Counted from the stretch's first letter, positions 42,576-52,112 are shown. The stretch: DNA of 64,000 nt from Pseudomonas lactis (GCF_001439845.1 NZ_JYLO01000013.1:147108-211107), one strand, 5' to 3'. Program-made: numbers and translations. The notes: generated from the sequence alone by a model not told the origin.

Positions 42576-42660
42576 GCGGATGTGGTGGAATTGGTAGACA
42601 CACTGGATTTAGGTTCCAGCGCCGCGAGGCGTAAGAGTTCGAGTCTCTTCATCCGCACCA
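42576..42660 (+). tRNA. tRNA-Leu (anticodon TAG)
   Basis: 85 nt class II tRNA with long variable arm (CGCCGCGAGGCG), acceptor GCGGATG/CATCCGC, anticodon loop TTTAGGT giving TAG, T-arm GAGTTCGAGTCTC, CCA encoded. Confidence 0.96.
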
Positions 42661-42736
42661 ATTAAAGCTTTTGCCGGTCGTCAGGCGGGCAGGGCTCAAC
42701 AAAGAAGTGGTTTGGTTTCTTTGTTAACGCAATATG

Positions 42737-42812
42737 GTGGGCGTAGCTCAGTTGGTAGAGCACGGGATTGTGACTCCCGTTGTCGAGGGTTCGATCCCCT
42801 TCGTCCACCCCA
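42737..42812 (+). tRNA. tRNA-His (anticodon GTG), copy 2
   Basis: Identical in sequence to 42443-42518, including flanks ATATG before and CCATATTC after, so tRNA and terminator were duplicated as a unit. Confidence 0.96.
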
Positions 42813-42817
42813 TATTC

Positions 42818-42855
42818 GAAAGGCGCCAGATTTAACAGTCTGGCGCCTTTTTTGG
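42818..42855 (+). terminator. Terminator of the tRNA cluster
   Basis: AAAGGCGCCAGA-TTTAACAG-TCTGGCGCC followed by six T. The same stem as after copy 1, with a better T-run. Confidence 0.88.
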
Positions 42856-43165
42856 TTTTGGCGGTTTGAGATTGGGTGGCCGCAGGTGCTGGGCTGCCCC
42901 GGCAGGGCGTGTCGTCGTATTTGTGTATCTCGATGATGCCGCTTTGCATGCCTGCTCTGTTCGCGGGGCGGGCCGTCAGGGAGATGAATGCTTGTTCCTT
43001 CTATATATAGAGAGGGACGGCGCAGAGCCCTGGCGCAATTTGGCTGTATTTGTCACCGGGGCGAGGTACTTCAGTGCTTTCGTACCGATAAATTGCCGGT
43101 TGTTTTTCGCTGTGTTTTCAGTAGGGTGACTTCTTGAGTTTGACCCACTAGAATGCATGCCCTTG
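42856..43165. other. Non-coding gap holding the tig promoter and intron 5' exon
   Basis: About 310 bp with no credible gene. The final part (GTGACTTCTTGAGTTTGACC...TAGAATGC) contains possible promoter elements for tig but no clear pair with correct spacing. It ends in CCCTTG, the intron-binding site for the group II intron that follows. Confidence 0.6.
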
Positions 43166-46022
43166 GTGCGACACGCGTGGCGTGTCTCCTAAACTTCGAG
43201 GTGTAGAGTCATCTTGAAGGGTTTTCGAAAGAGAGCCGAGAGCTTGGGTGCCCAATCCCAAGAAGCAAAACCCTCCCAGAAGTCCAATGCCTTCAAGGAC
43301 TTGCCGCAGCGGCGGTGGCAAACCCAAGGTCGATTAGCGCTCGGAGGCTCGACCACAATACCGGATCTTACGGTATTGGAGCGCCTACTACACATCAGCC
43401 CTATTTAGGGCTAAACCCATGCGGGAGAGAATCCCCGCTGGGGTTCCCTCCTGCTTTTGAAACAGGAGGTAACAATTCTTTGAGCATGCTGCTTCGGCAG
43501 TCCCTGTTCACATCAAACCGGAGACATGAGCGAAAGCTCTGTCTGTCATTGTCCAACCATTGCCTGTCTGGAGTGGCAGCGGACTCGTTGTGCGACCAAC
43601 GATAGCCTAGGAAGACATGCGTCACTGGTAACGGTGGGGTGTGAAGCTCTTCCAACAATGTAGCCCCCGTATGGGTGTGTCTTCGCCGTGAGGCGGAGCG
43701 CAGATGCTCGGAGCAGTACCGGGTTGAGGCGCTAGGCTGGCTGGTATGGGTAACACAAGTGAACTGCTAATAAACGTCGTCAGCATTACGGTGCCTAATC
43801 TGCTGATAGGCATTAACCAAAAAAGGTGATGCGACCGGTTGTTCTGGTCAAGGGTCGGAACACGTCGTCACATAAGGTCGCCGGCGAATAGGCAGACCCT
43901 AACCCAGTCGTGTGACGGGCAGGGAACGTGGTAAGCCCGTATAGCTGCCTTCGGGCAGGTGAGCCGCAAGGTGATCCGTTGGCTGTGCGGGTATGGGATC
44001 GCAGAGAAAGCGAACGTCGGGCTGTAATGGCTCGGATAGGGGCTGGAACATTGCTCCACGGGAAACCGGGCAGACTTCTGCGTGGTCTTTCGTCGCATGA
44101 ACTCTGAGTGAACCTGTCTCAATAAACCTAGAGATCCAGCTGTAACGGATCTTCTATTAATCCAACCCTGGCGGGAGCGTCCATTCCCGTCAGGGGATGT
44201 GCGCGTCTTTCGCTTAGGGCAACTTGAGAGGAAGGCAGCATGTTAGAGCGTAGCCAGTTGGCCGTGTCTGCGCCTTCCGGCACTCCGCAACAATGGCATG
44301 ACATCGATTGGTGGCGTGTTCAGCGGAATGTTCGGGCGATGCAGATACGGATTGCGAAGGCTTGTCGGGAAGGCAACTGGCGCAGGGTGAAAGCCTTGCA
44401 ACGGATGCTGACCCGCTCACGCTCGGCCAGATACTTGGCCGTACGGCGAGTCACTGAAAATCAGGGTAAGCGCACGGCGGGAGTCGACCGCGTGCTCTGG
44501 GATACACCCAATGCCAAATGGAATGCGGCAAATGGGTTGAAGCGCCACGGTTATAAGCCACGGCCTTTACGGCGTGTGTTTATCCCGAAGTCAAATGGAA
44601 AGGAGCGCCCTTTGGGCATTCCGACCATGACGGACAGGGCAATGCAGGCGTTGTATTTGCTTGCTCTGGCGCCCATCGCAGAAACCACCGGTGATCCAAA
44701 CAGCTACGGCTTTAGGGTCGAGCGATCTACGGCGGATGCAATGGGGCAATTGTTCGTGTGCCTATCCAAGAGGGTTTCGGCCCAATGGGTTTTGGAGGCG
44801 GACATCAAAGGCTGCTTTGACCATATCAATCATAATTGGCTTATCACCAACGTCCCAACGGATAAGGTGGTTCTCCGAAAATGGTTGAAAGCTGGCGTGA
44901 TTCATAAAGGCCAGCTACAGGCAACGGATGCCGGCACGCCACAGGGCGGGATTATCTCGCCCAGCTTGGCGAATCTGGTACTGGATGGGCTGGAGTCACA
45001 ACTTAAGCAACACCTGGGTGTGACAAAGGCCAAGAAGCTGAAAATCAATGTGGTGCGTTATGCGGATGACTTTGTGATAACTGGAACCTCGAGAGAGGTT
45101 CTGGAAACTGAAGTCAGACCTTGGGTAGAGCAGTTCCTCGCGGTACGGGGGCTGCAGCTGTCACTCGAGAAGACGCGTGTCGTCCATATAAAGGAAGGCT
45201 TTGACTTTCTAGGTTGGAATTTCCGCAAGTACGATGGGAAGCTTTTGATCAAGCCAAGCAAGAAAAACGTGAAAGCGTTCTATAGCAAGGTAAGGGAGGT
45301 CATCAGTACCAACAAAACGGTAAGGCAGGAGGATCTGATCCGACAGCTGAATCCGATACTGCGAGGCTGGGCGTTCTATCACCAGCCTGTGGTAGCCAAG
45401 AAAGCGTATAGCCGCATGGATTACATGATCTTTCTGGCTCTATGGCGTTGGGCAAAACGGCGACACCCTAAGAAAACACTCCAGTGGATAGGAGCGAAGT
45501 ACTTCAAACCCATGAAGGGGCGGAAAGGGGTGTTTGCTACCGCGACGATGAATGACAAGGGAGAGATGCAAACGATCGAGTTGTACTCGCTAGCGAGCAC
45601 TCCGATTGAGCGACACAAGAAGGTAAGTGGGGAGTACAACCCCTTCGATCCTTCTATGGAGAAAATGGGTGAGAAAAGGCGTATGGAACAGATGCTCAAA
45701 AGGCTGGCGTACCGTAAGCAAATCTTGAACCTTTTCCAGAGTCAGAAAGGATTGTGTCCGATGTGTAAGTTGCCGATTACGAAGGAGACGGGGTGGCATG
45801 ATCACCACATTCTGTACCGCACAAAAGGCGGTGGAGACTCCCTAAATAACCGGGTACTATTGCACCCCCTTTGTCACCAGCGGCTACACGCTCGCGGATT
45901 GACAGTGAACAAACCGGCTCCCCTTACCGGGGGTTTTGATTAGGCCCGAGCCGTATGCGGGGAAACTCGCACGTACGGTTCTTAGGGGGAGGTGGGTCAG
46001 TAATGGCCCATCTCTACCCGAC
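43166..46022 (+). mobile_element. Complete group II intron with intron-encoded protein
   Basis: Starts GTGCGAC and ends CTACCCGAC, both standard group II ends. A 34-nt domain V (45948-45981: GAGCCGTATGCGG, GAAA loop, CGCACGTACGGTTC) and a domain VI follow the protein gene. The 5' exon ends in CCCTTG (43160-43165), complementary to CAAGGG at 43849-43854 in domain I, a fitting EBS1-IBS1 pair that fixes the boundary. The first ~1070 bases are the ribozyme scaffold (domains I to early IV). Base composition is lower in G+C than the flanks. Inserted in the tig 5' leader, sense orientation. Confidence 0.92.
44240..45943 (+). CDS. ltrA: Group II intron reverse transcriptase/maturase/HNH endonuclease
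   Basis: A 567-residue intact intron-encoded protein. RT domain with NTE/RT0 start (RVQRNVRAMQIRIAKA), RT4-5 (GTPQGGIISPSLANLVLDGLE) and catalytic YADD at residues 274-277. Maturase X domain follows (RQEDLIRQLNPILRGWAFYH). C-terminal HNH endonuclease with paired cysteines (CPMC, HPLCHQRLH) and DHHI. Start ATG at 44240 follows GAGAGGAAGG. It supports splicing by binding the intron RNA and mobility by target-primed reverse transcription. No frameshift seen, so the element could be active. Confidence 0.95.
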   Translation: MLERSQLAVSAPSGTPQQWHDIDWWRVQRNVRAMQIRIAKACREGNWRRVKALQRMLTRSRSARYLAVRRVTENQGKRTAGVDRVLWDTPNAKWNAANGLKRHGYKPRPLRRVFIPKSNGKERPLGIPTMTDRAMQALYLLALAPIAETTGDPNSYGFRVERSTADAMGQLFVCLSKRVSAQWVLEADIKGCFDHINHNWLITNVPTDKVVLRKWLKAGVIHKGQLQATDAGTPQGGIISPSLANLVLDGLESQLKQHLGVTKAKKLKINVVRYADDFVITGTSREVLETEVRPWVEQFLAVRGLQLSLEKTRVVHIKEGFDFLGWNFRKYDGKLLIKPSKKNVKAFYSKVREVISTNKTVRQEDLIRQLNPILRGWAFYHQPVVAKKAYSRMDYMIFLALWRWAKRRHPKKTLQWIGAKYFKPMKGRKGVFATATMNDKGEMQTIELYSLASTPIERHKKVSGEYNPFDPSMEKMGEKRRMEQMLKRLAYRKQILNLFQSQKGLCPMCKLPITKETGWHDHHILYRTKGGGDSLNNRVLLHPLCHQRLHARGLTVNKPAPLTGGFD

Positions 46023-46070
46023 ATTGGGGTCGGAAATGGCCGGCTAATGTCTGTGCAACGAGGAATATCC

Positions 46071-47381
46071 ATGCAAGTTTCTGTTGAAAATACTACTGCT
46101 CTCGAGCGCCGCCTGAGCATCACCGTGCCGGCAGAGCGTATCGAGACTGCGGTCAACAAGCGTCTGCAGCAGACTGCCCAAAAGGCCAAGATCGCTGGTT
46201 TCCGTCCAGGCAAAGTGCCGATGAGCGAAATCAAGCGTCGTTTTGGTGCCGATGCGCGCCAGGAAGCTGTAGGTGACGTGATCCAGGCTTCTTTCTACGA
46301 AGCCGTTGTCGAGCAAAAGCTGAACCCGGCTGGCTCGCCTTCGATCGAGCCCAAGTCCCTGGAAGCAGGCAAGGACCTGGAATACGTTGCCGTATTCGAA
46401 GTGTTCCCGGAATTTGAAGTGGCCGGTTTCGACGGTATCGAAATCGAGCGTCTGAGCGCCGAAGTGGCTGATTCGGACCTGGACAACATGCTGGAAATCC
46501 TGCGCAAGCAGAACACTCGTTTCGAAGTGGCCGACCGTGCCGCCCAGAACGAAGACCAACTGAACATCGATTTCGTTGGCAAGGTTGACGGCGAAGTCTT
46601 CGCTGGCGGCTCCGCCAAGGGCACTCAGCTGGTGCTGGGTTCCAACCGCATGATCCCTGGTTTCGAAGACGGCCTGGTTGGCGCTAAAGCTGGCGAAGAG
46701 CGCGTTCTGAACCTGACGTTCCCTGCTGACTACCAGAACCTGGACCTGGCTGGCAAAGCCGCCGAGTTCACCGTGACCGTCAACAGCGTTTCCGAGCCTA
46801 AGCTGCCAGAGCTGAACGAAGAGTTCTTCGCCCAGTTCGGCATCAAGGAAACCGGCATCGAAGGCTTCCGCACCGAAGTTCGCAAGAACATGGAGCGTGA
46901 GCTGCGCCAGGCCATCAAGTCCAAGGTCAAGAACCAGGTCATGGACGGTCTGCTGGCCGCCAACCCGATCGAAGTGCCTAAGGCCCTGCTGTCCAACGAA
47001 GTGGATCGCCTGCGCGTTCAAGCGGTTCAGCAGTTTGGTGGCAACATCAAGCCTGACCAGCTGCCGGCCGAGCTGTTCGAAGAGCAAGCCAAGCGCCGCG
47101 TTGTGCTGGGCCTGATCGTGGCTGAAGTGGTCAAGCAGTTCGACCTCAAGCCAGACGAAGACCGCGTTCGCGAAATGATCCAGGAAATGGCTTCGGCCTA
47201 CCAGGAGCCTGAGCAGGTCGTGGCTTGGTACTACAAGAATGAGCAGCAGATGAACGAAGTACGTTCGGTTGTGCTGGAAGAACAAGTTGTGGATACTGTT
47301 CTGCAGAAGGCTAAGGTGACCGATAAAGCGGTCTCTTACGAAGAAGCAGTCAAACCGGCGGAAGCAGCACAAGCCGACTGA
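46071..47381 (+). CDS. tig: Trigger factor, ribosome-associated chaperone and prolyl isomerase
   Basis: A 436-residue protein starting MQVSVENTTALERRLSI with CGAGGAA upstream. Ribosome-binding signature GFRPGKVP (about residues 43-50), FKBP-like PPIase domain (about 150-245, NEDQLNIDFVGKVDGEVFAGG...GAKAGEERVLNLTFPADY) and helical C-terminal arms. First gene of tig-clpP-clpX-lon. Only 48 bases separate the group II intron from the start codon, so its mRNA leader normally includes the intron until it splices. Confidence 0.97.
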   Translation: MQVSVENTTALERRLSITVPAERIETAVNKRLQQTAQKAKIAGFRPGKVPMSEIKRRFGADARQEAVGDVIQASFYEAVVEQKLNPAGSPSIEPKSLEAGKDLEYVAVFEVFPEFEVAGFDGIEIERLSAEVADSDLDNMLEILRKQNTRFEVADRAAQNEDQLNIDFVGKVDGEVFAGGSAKGTQLVLGSNRMIPGFEDGLVGAKAGEERVLNLTFPADYQNLDLAGKAAEFTVTVNSVSEPKLPELNEEFFAQFGIKETGIEGFRTEVRKNMERELRQAIKSKVKNQVMDGLLAANPIEVPKALLSNEVDRLRVQAVQQFGGNIKPDQLPAELFEEQAKRRVVLGLIVAEVVKQFDLKPDEDRVREMIQEMASAYQEPEQVVAWYYKNEQQMNEVRSVVLEEQVVDTVLQKAKVTDKAVSYEEAVKPAEAAQAD

Positions 47382-47407
47382 TTGTCCAACTCGTTGGAAA
47401 TTCAACC

Positions 47408-47432
47408 ATAAGCCAGCCTCGCGCTGGCTTAT
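47408..47432 (+). terminator. Hairpin between tig and clpP
   Basis: AAGCCAGC-CTCGC-GCTGGCTT, 8-bp stem, followed by GCGTTTTC. Weak T-run, so probably partial attenuation rather than full stop. Confidence 0.6.
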
Positions 47433-47472
47433 GCGTTTTCAAGACATGACTATTTGGGAGTAACTGCAGAGC

Positions 47473-48108
47473 ATGTTCCGTAATTCCTATATTCAGCAGA
47501 ACTCTGATATCCAGGCCGCAGGCGGCCTGGTCCCGATGGTTGTCGAGCAGTCCGCTCGTGGCGAACGCGCCTACGACATCTACTCGCGCCTGCTCAAGGA
47601 GCGAGTGATCTTTCTGGTTGGCCCGGTAGAGGACTACATGGCCAACCTGATCTGTGCGCAGCTGCTGTTCCTTGAAGCGGAAAACCCGGACAAGGACATC
47701 CATCTCTACATTAACTCGCCGGGTGGTTCGGTGACTGCGGGCATGTCGATCTACGACACCATGCAGTTCATCAAGCCAAACGTGTCGACCACCTGTATTG
47801 GCCAGGCGTGCAGCATGGGCGCCTTCCTGCTGACCGCGGGTGCCGAAGGCAAGCGTTTCTGCCTGCCGAACTCGCGCGTGATGATTCACCAGCCACTGGG
47901 CGGTTTCCAGGGCCAGGCGTCGGACATCGAAATCCACGCCAAGGAAATCCTCTTCATTCGTGAGCGTCTCAACACGCTGATGGCCAAGCACAGCGGGCGC
48001 ACCCTGGAAGAAATCGAGCGCGATACCAACCGTGACAATTTCATGAGCGCTGAAGCCGCCAAGGAATACGGGTTGATCGACGCAGTGATCGACAAGCGCC
48101 CCGCATAA
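47473..48108 (+). CDS. clpP: ATP-dependent Clp protease proteolytic subunit
   Basis: Serine peptidase that forms the 14-mer chamber served by ClpX. 211 residues; catalytic S114 (QACSMGAFLL) and H139 (MIHQPLGG), with the Asp in the C-terminal part (ERDTNRDNFMSAEEA-like). The N-terminal 15 residues form the usual processed propeptide. GGAG precedes the start. Standard place between tig and clpX. Confidence 0.97.
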   Translation: MFRNSYIQQNSDIQAAGGLVPMVVEQSARGERAYDIYSRLLKERVIFLVGPVEDYMANLICAQLLFLEAENPDKDIHLYINSPGGSVTAGMSIYDTMQFIKPNVSTTCIGQACSMGAFLLTAGAEGKRFCLPNSRVMIHQPLGGFQGQASDIEIHAKEILFIRERLNTLMAKHSGRTLEEIERDTNRDNFMSAEAAKEYGLIDAVIDKRPA

Positions 48109-48129
48109 TATAAGCCGCTCAAAATAGGG

Positions 48130-48174
48130 CTGGTCGGCATGTCCGACCACTGGCGGGCTTGAAAAAGCCCGCAT
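48130..48174 (+). promoter_or_regulatory. Two hairpins between clpP and clpX
   Basis: GGTCGG-CATGT-CCGACC and then GCGGGCTT-GAAA-AAGCCCGC with a GNRA tetraloop. No T-run; more likely mRNA processing or stability elements than a terminator. Confidence 0.6.
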
Positions 48175-48220
48175 AAGCCTTCATCTTGTGTTGCAAGCCT
48201 ATCGGATTTGGATCGAACGA

Positions 48221-49504
48221 ATGACTGACACCCGCAACGGCGAGGACAACGGCAAGCTGCTCTATTGCTCCTTCTGTGGCAAAAGCCAGCATGAAGTACG
48301 CAAATTGATTGCCGGCCCCTCGGTGTTTATCTGCGACGAATGCGTCGACCTGTGCAATGACATCATCCGTGAGGAGGTGCAGGAAGCCCAGGCCGAGAGC
48401 AGTGCGCATAAATTACCTTCGCCTAAAGAAATCAGTGGCATCCTTGACCAATACGTCATTGGTCAAGAGCGTGCAAAAAAGGTTCTGGCCGTAGCGGTGT
48501 ACAACCACTACAAGCGCTTGAACCAGCGTGACAAGAAAGGTGACGAGGTTGAACTCGGCAAGAGCAACATCTTGCTGATCGGTCCTACAGGCTCGGGTAA
48601 AACCCTGCTTGCAGAAACCCTCGCTCGCCTGCTGAACGTTCCGTTCACCATCGCCGACGCCACCACCCTCACCGAGGCTGGCTACGTGGGTGAAGATGTC
48701 GAGAACATCATTCAGAAACTGCTGCAGAAGTGCGACTACGACGTAGAGAAAGCCCAGATGGGTATTGTCTACATCGATGAGATCGACAAGATCTCGCGCA
48801 AGTCGGACAACCCGTCGATCACTCGGGACGTTTCCGGTGAAGGCGTGCAGCAGGCCCTGTTGAAGCTGATCGAAGGCACGGTTGCGTCCGTACCGCCGCA
48901 AGGTGGTCGCAAGCACCCGCAGCAGGAATTCCTTCAGGTTGATACGCGCAACATCCTGTTCATTTGTGGCGGTGCGTTCTCGGGTCTCGAGAAGGTGATT
49001 CAGCAGCGTTCCACCCGTGGCGGCATTGGTTTCAGTGCGGAAGTGCGTAGCAAGGAAGAAGGCAAGAAGGTGGGCGAGTCCCTGCGTGAAGTCGAGCCTG
49101 ACGATTTGGTCAAGTTCGGTCTGATCCCGGAATTCGTTGGCCGTCTGCCGGTCCTGGCCACGTTGGACGAGTTGGATGAGGCGGCTTTGATCCAGATCCT
49201 CACCGAACCGAAAAACGCCCTGACCAAGCAATACGGCAAATTGTTCGAGATGGAAGGTGTAGACCTGGAGTTCCGTACCGACGCGCTGAAATCGGTGGCC
49301 AAGCGGGCACTGGAGCGCAAGACCGGTGCACGTGGTCTGCGTTCTATCCTCGAAGGCGTGTTGCTCGACACCATGTACGAAATCCCCTCGCAGTCCGAGG
49401 TGAGTAAAGTGGTGATCGACGAAAGCGTTATCGAAGGCAAGTCCAAGCCGCTGTATATTTATGAAAACAGTGAGCCGGCTGCCAAGGCTGCACCCGACGC
49501 GTAA
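48221..49504 (+). CDS. clpX: ATP-dependent Clp protease ATPase subunit
   Basis: AAA+ unfoldase for ClpP. 427 residues starting MTDTRNGEDNGKLLYC. N-terminal zinc-binding domain with C16, C19, C38 and C41; Walker A GPTGSGKT; Walker B IVYIDEIDKI; sensor and pore loops including the RRG-like region. The IGF-type ClpP-contact loop region reads GGIGFSAEV. Length matches P. aeruginosa ClpX. Confidence 0.97.
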   Translation: MTDTRNGEDNGKLLYCSFCGKSQHEVRKLIAGPSVFICDECVDLCNDIIREEVQEAQAESSAHKLPSPKEISGILDQYVIGQERAKKVLAVAVYNHYKRLNQRDKKGDEVELGKSNILLIGPTGSGKTLLAETLARLLNVPFTIADATTLTEAGYVGEDVENIIQKLLQKCDYDVEKAQMGIVYIDEIDKISRKSDNPSITRDVSGEGVQQALLKLIEGTVASVPPQGGRKHPQQEFLQVDTRNILFICGGAFSGLEKVIQQRSTRGGIGFSAEVRSKEEGKKVGESLREVEPDDLVKFGLIPEFVGRLPVLATLDELDEAALIQILTEPKNALTKQYGKLFEMEGVDLEFRTDALKSVAKRALERKTGARGLRSILEGVLLDTMYEIPSQSEVSKVVIDESVIEGKSKPLYIYENSEPAAKAAPDA

Positions 49505-49527
49505 GCGTTCAGCAGTTGTGGTACAAG

Positions 49528-49557
49528 CAAGGGGCCTTTAGGGGCCCCTTGTTTTTT
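49528..49557 (+). terminator. Rho-independent terminator after clpX
   Basis: CAAGGGGCC-TTTA-GGGGCCCCTTG followed by six T. It separates clpX from the lon promoter. Confidence 0.9.
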
Positions 49558-49622
49558 GGGGCGTTTTTTCGAGACGGTGGTTAAATTCGCGTTTATTCAT
49601 GCGTTTAACTGCTGGCATTGAG

Positions 49623-49651
49623 CTTGTTTTTTTTGCAGGTAACCCCCATCT
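49623..49651 (+). promoter_or_regulatory. Probable sigma-32 heat-shock promoter of lon
   Basis: CTTGTTT (49623-49629), 14 bases, CCCCATCT (49644-49651). The -10 matches the sigma-32 consensus CCCCATNT fully and the -35 keeps CTTG. The start of lon lies about 40 bases downstream. Confidence 0.7.
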
Positions 49652-49692
49652 TGGTTTCAAGCTTATTTTTGAACTGTCATAGAGGCGAAATC

Positions 49693-52089
49693 ATGAAGAC
49701 AACCATCGAATTGCCTCTCCTGCCGTTGCGTGATGTCGTCGTCTATCCGCACATGGTTATCCCGCTGTTCGTGGGGCGCGAGAAGTCTATCGAAGCCCTC
49801 GAGGCCGCGATGACGGGCGACAAGCAAATCCTGCTGTTGGCCCAGAAGAATCCTGCTGATGATGATCCGGGCGAAGATGCCCTGTATCGCGTCGGCACCA
49901 TTGCCACTGTCCTGCAATTGCTCAAGCTGCCCGATGGCACCGTCAAGGTGCTGGTCGAAGGCGAGCAGCGCGGTGCCGTAGAGCGCTTTATGGAGGTGGA
50001 CGGCCACCTGCGCGCGGAAGTGGCACTGATCGAAGAAGTCGAAGCCCCGGAGCGTGAATCCGAGGTGTTCGTGCGCAGCCTGCTGTCGCAGTTCGAGCAG
50101 TATGTGCAGTTGGGCAAGAAAGTCCCGGCTGAAGTCCTGTCGTCCCTCAACAGCATTGATGAGCCAAGCCGCCTGGTCGACACCATGGCCGCGCACATGG
50201 CGCTGAAAATCGAGCAGAAGCAAGACATCCTCGAAATCATCGACCTGTCGGCCCGTGTCGAACACGTACTGGCGATGCTGGATGGCGAAATCGACCTGTT
50301 GCAGGTTGAAAAACGCATCCGTGGTCGCGTGAAAAAGCAGATGGAGCGTAGCCAGCGCGAGTACTACCTGAATGAGCAGATGAAGGCCATTCAGAAGGAA
50401 CTCGGCGACGGCGAGGAAGGCCACAACGAAATCGAAGAGCTGAAAAAGCGCATCGATGCCGCTGGCCTGCCCAAAGACGCCCTGACCAAGGCCACCGCCG
50501 AGCTGAACAAGCTCAAGCAGATGTCGCCGATGTCGGCTGAAGCCACCGTGGTGCGCTCGTATATCGACTGGCTGGTGCAAGTGCCGTGGAAGGCCCAGAC
50601 CAAGGTGCGTCTGGACCTGGCTCGTGCTGAAGAGATTCTCGACGCTGACCATTACGGCCTGGAAGAGGTCAAGGAGCGCATCCTTGAGTACCTCGCTGTA
50701 CAAAAACGCGTGAAGAAAATCCGCGGCCCGGTGTTGTGCCTGGTTGGGCCTCCGGGCGTGGGTAAAACCTCCCTGGCGGAATCGATTGCCAGCGCGACCA
50801 ACCGCAAATTCGTGCGCATGGCCTTGGGTGGCGTGCGTGACGAAGCGGAAATTCGCGGTCATCGCCGTACCTACATCGGTTCGATGCCGGGAAGATTGAT
50901 TCAAAAGATGACAAAAGTGGGTGTACGCAACCCGCTGTTCCTGCTCGATGAAATCGACAAAATGGGCAGCGACATGCGTGGCGACCCGGCGTCGGCTTTG
51001 CTCGAAGTGCTGGACCCTGAGCAGAACCATAATTTCAACGACCATTACCTGGAAGTCGACTACGACTTGTCTGACGTAATGTTCCTGTGCACCTCCAACT
51101 CCATGAACATTCCGCCAGCCTTGCTGGACCGGATGGAGGTGATTCGTCTGCCGGGCTACACCGAAGACGAGAAGATCAACATCGCGGTCAAGTACTTGGC
51201 GCCCAAGCAGATTTCGGCCAACGGCCTGAAGAAGGGCGAGATCGAATTCGAGGTCGAGGCGATCCGCGACATCGTGCGCTACTACACTCGCGAGGCCGGT
51301 GTGCGGGGCCTTGAGCGCCAGATCGCGAAGATCTGCCGCAAAGCGGTGAAGGAACACGCGTTGGAAAAACGCTTCTCGGTGAAAGTGGTTGCCGACTCCC
51401 TGGAGCACTTCCTGGGCGTGAAGAAATTCCGCTACGGCCTGGCCGAGCAACAGGACCAGGTCGGCCAGGTGACTGGCCTGGCGTGGACCCAGGTGGGTGG
51501 CGAATTGCTCACCATCGAAGCTGCGGTGATTCCGGGCAAAGGCCAGTTGATCAAGACCGGCTCCCTGGGTGACGTGATGGTCGAATCCATTACCGCCGCG
51601 CAGACCGTGGTACGCAGCCGCGCCCGCAGCCTGGGCATCCCGCTGGACTTCCACGAGAAGCACGACACCCATATCCACATGCCGGAAGGGGCGACCCCCA
51701 AAGACGGCCCTAGCGCGGGCGTAGGCATGTGCACGGCCCTCGTGTCGGCCTTGACCGGCATTCCCGTGCGCGCCGATGTGGCGATGACCGGGGAAATCAC
51801 CCTGCGTGGCCAGGTATTGGCGATCGGTGGTCTCAAAGAGAAATTGCTCGCCGCGCACCGGGGTGGAATCAAGACTGTGATCATTCCTGAAGAGAATGTT
51901 CGCGACTTGAAGGAAATTCCTGACAACATCAAGCAGGATCTTCAGATTAAACCGGTTAAATGGATTGACGAGGTCCTGCAAATTGCGCTGCAATACGCGC
52001 CGGAGCCCTTGCCGGATGTGGCCCCGGAGATTGTCGCGAAGGACGAAAAACGCGAGTCCGATTCCAAGGAAAGAATTAGCACGCATTAA
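49693..52089 (+). CDS. lon: ATP-dependent Lon protease
   Basis: Homohexameric AAA+ serine protease, 798 residues, same as P. aeruginosa Lon. Start MKTTIELPLLPLRDVVV; the frame runs 25 codons further upstream through the promoter and is not used. N-domain to about 300, Walker A GPPGVGKT (352-359), Walker B PLFLLDEIDKM, protease dyad S674 (DGPSAGVGM) and K717 (GGLKEKLLAA). Degrades misfolded and regulatory proteins. It has its own heat-shock-type promoter. Confidence 0.98.
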   Translation: MKTTIELPLLPLRDVVVYPHMVIPLFVGREKSIEALEAAMTGDKQILLLAQKNPADDDPGEDALYRVGTIATVLQLLKLPDGTVKVLVEGEQRGAVERFMEVDGHLRAEVALIEEVEAPERESEVFVRSLLSQFEQYVQLGKKVPAEVLSSLNSIDEPSRLVDTMAAHMALKIEQKQDILEIIDLSARVEHVLAMLDGEIDLLQVEKRIRGRVKKQMERSQREYYLNEQMKAIQKELGDGEEGHNEIEELKKRIDAAGLPKDALTKATAELNKLKQMSPMSAEATVVRSYIDWLVQVPWKAQTKVRLDLARAEEILDADHYGLEEVKERILEYLAVQKRVKKIRGPVLCLVGPPGVGKTSLAESIASATNRKFVRMALGGVRDEAEIRGHRRTYIGSMPGRLIQKMTKVGVRNPLFLLDEIDKMGSDMRGDPASALLEVLDPEQNHNFNDHYLEVDYDLSDVMFLCTSNSMNIPPALLDRMEVIRLPGYTEDEKINIAVKYLAPKQISANGLKKGEIEFEVEAIRDIVRYYTREAGVRGLERQIAKICRKAVKEHALEKRFSVKVVADSLEHFLGVKKFRYGLAEQQDQVGQVTGLAWTQVGGELLTIEAAVIPGKGQLIKTGSLGDVMVESITAAQTVVRSRARSLGIPLDFHEKHDTHIHMPEGATPKDGPSAGVGMCTALVSALTGIPVRADVAMTGEITLRGQVLAIGGLKEKLLAAHRGGIKTVIIPEENVRDLKEIPDNIKQDLQIKPVKWIDEVLQIALQYAPEPLPDVAPEIVAKDEKRESDSKERISTH

Positions 52090-52112
52090 TGTGTTGGAGC
52101 CTGGGGGCTTCC

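Noticed and set aside
47408..47432. Full rho-independent terminator separating tig from clpP
   Set aside because: The stem is good but the following bases are GCGTTTTC, a weak T-run, so it was listed only as a partial attenuator-like hairpin.
49663..52086. 807-codon open frame opposite lon
   Set aside because: A mirror of the lon reading frame; composition (His, Phe, Gln rich) and lack of any family motif show it is not a gene.
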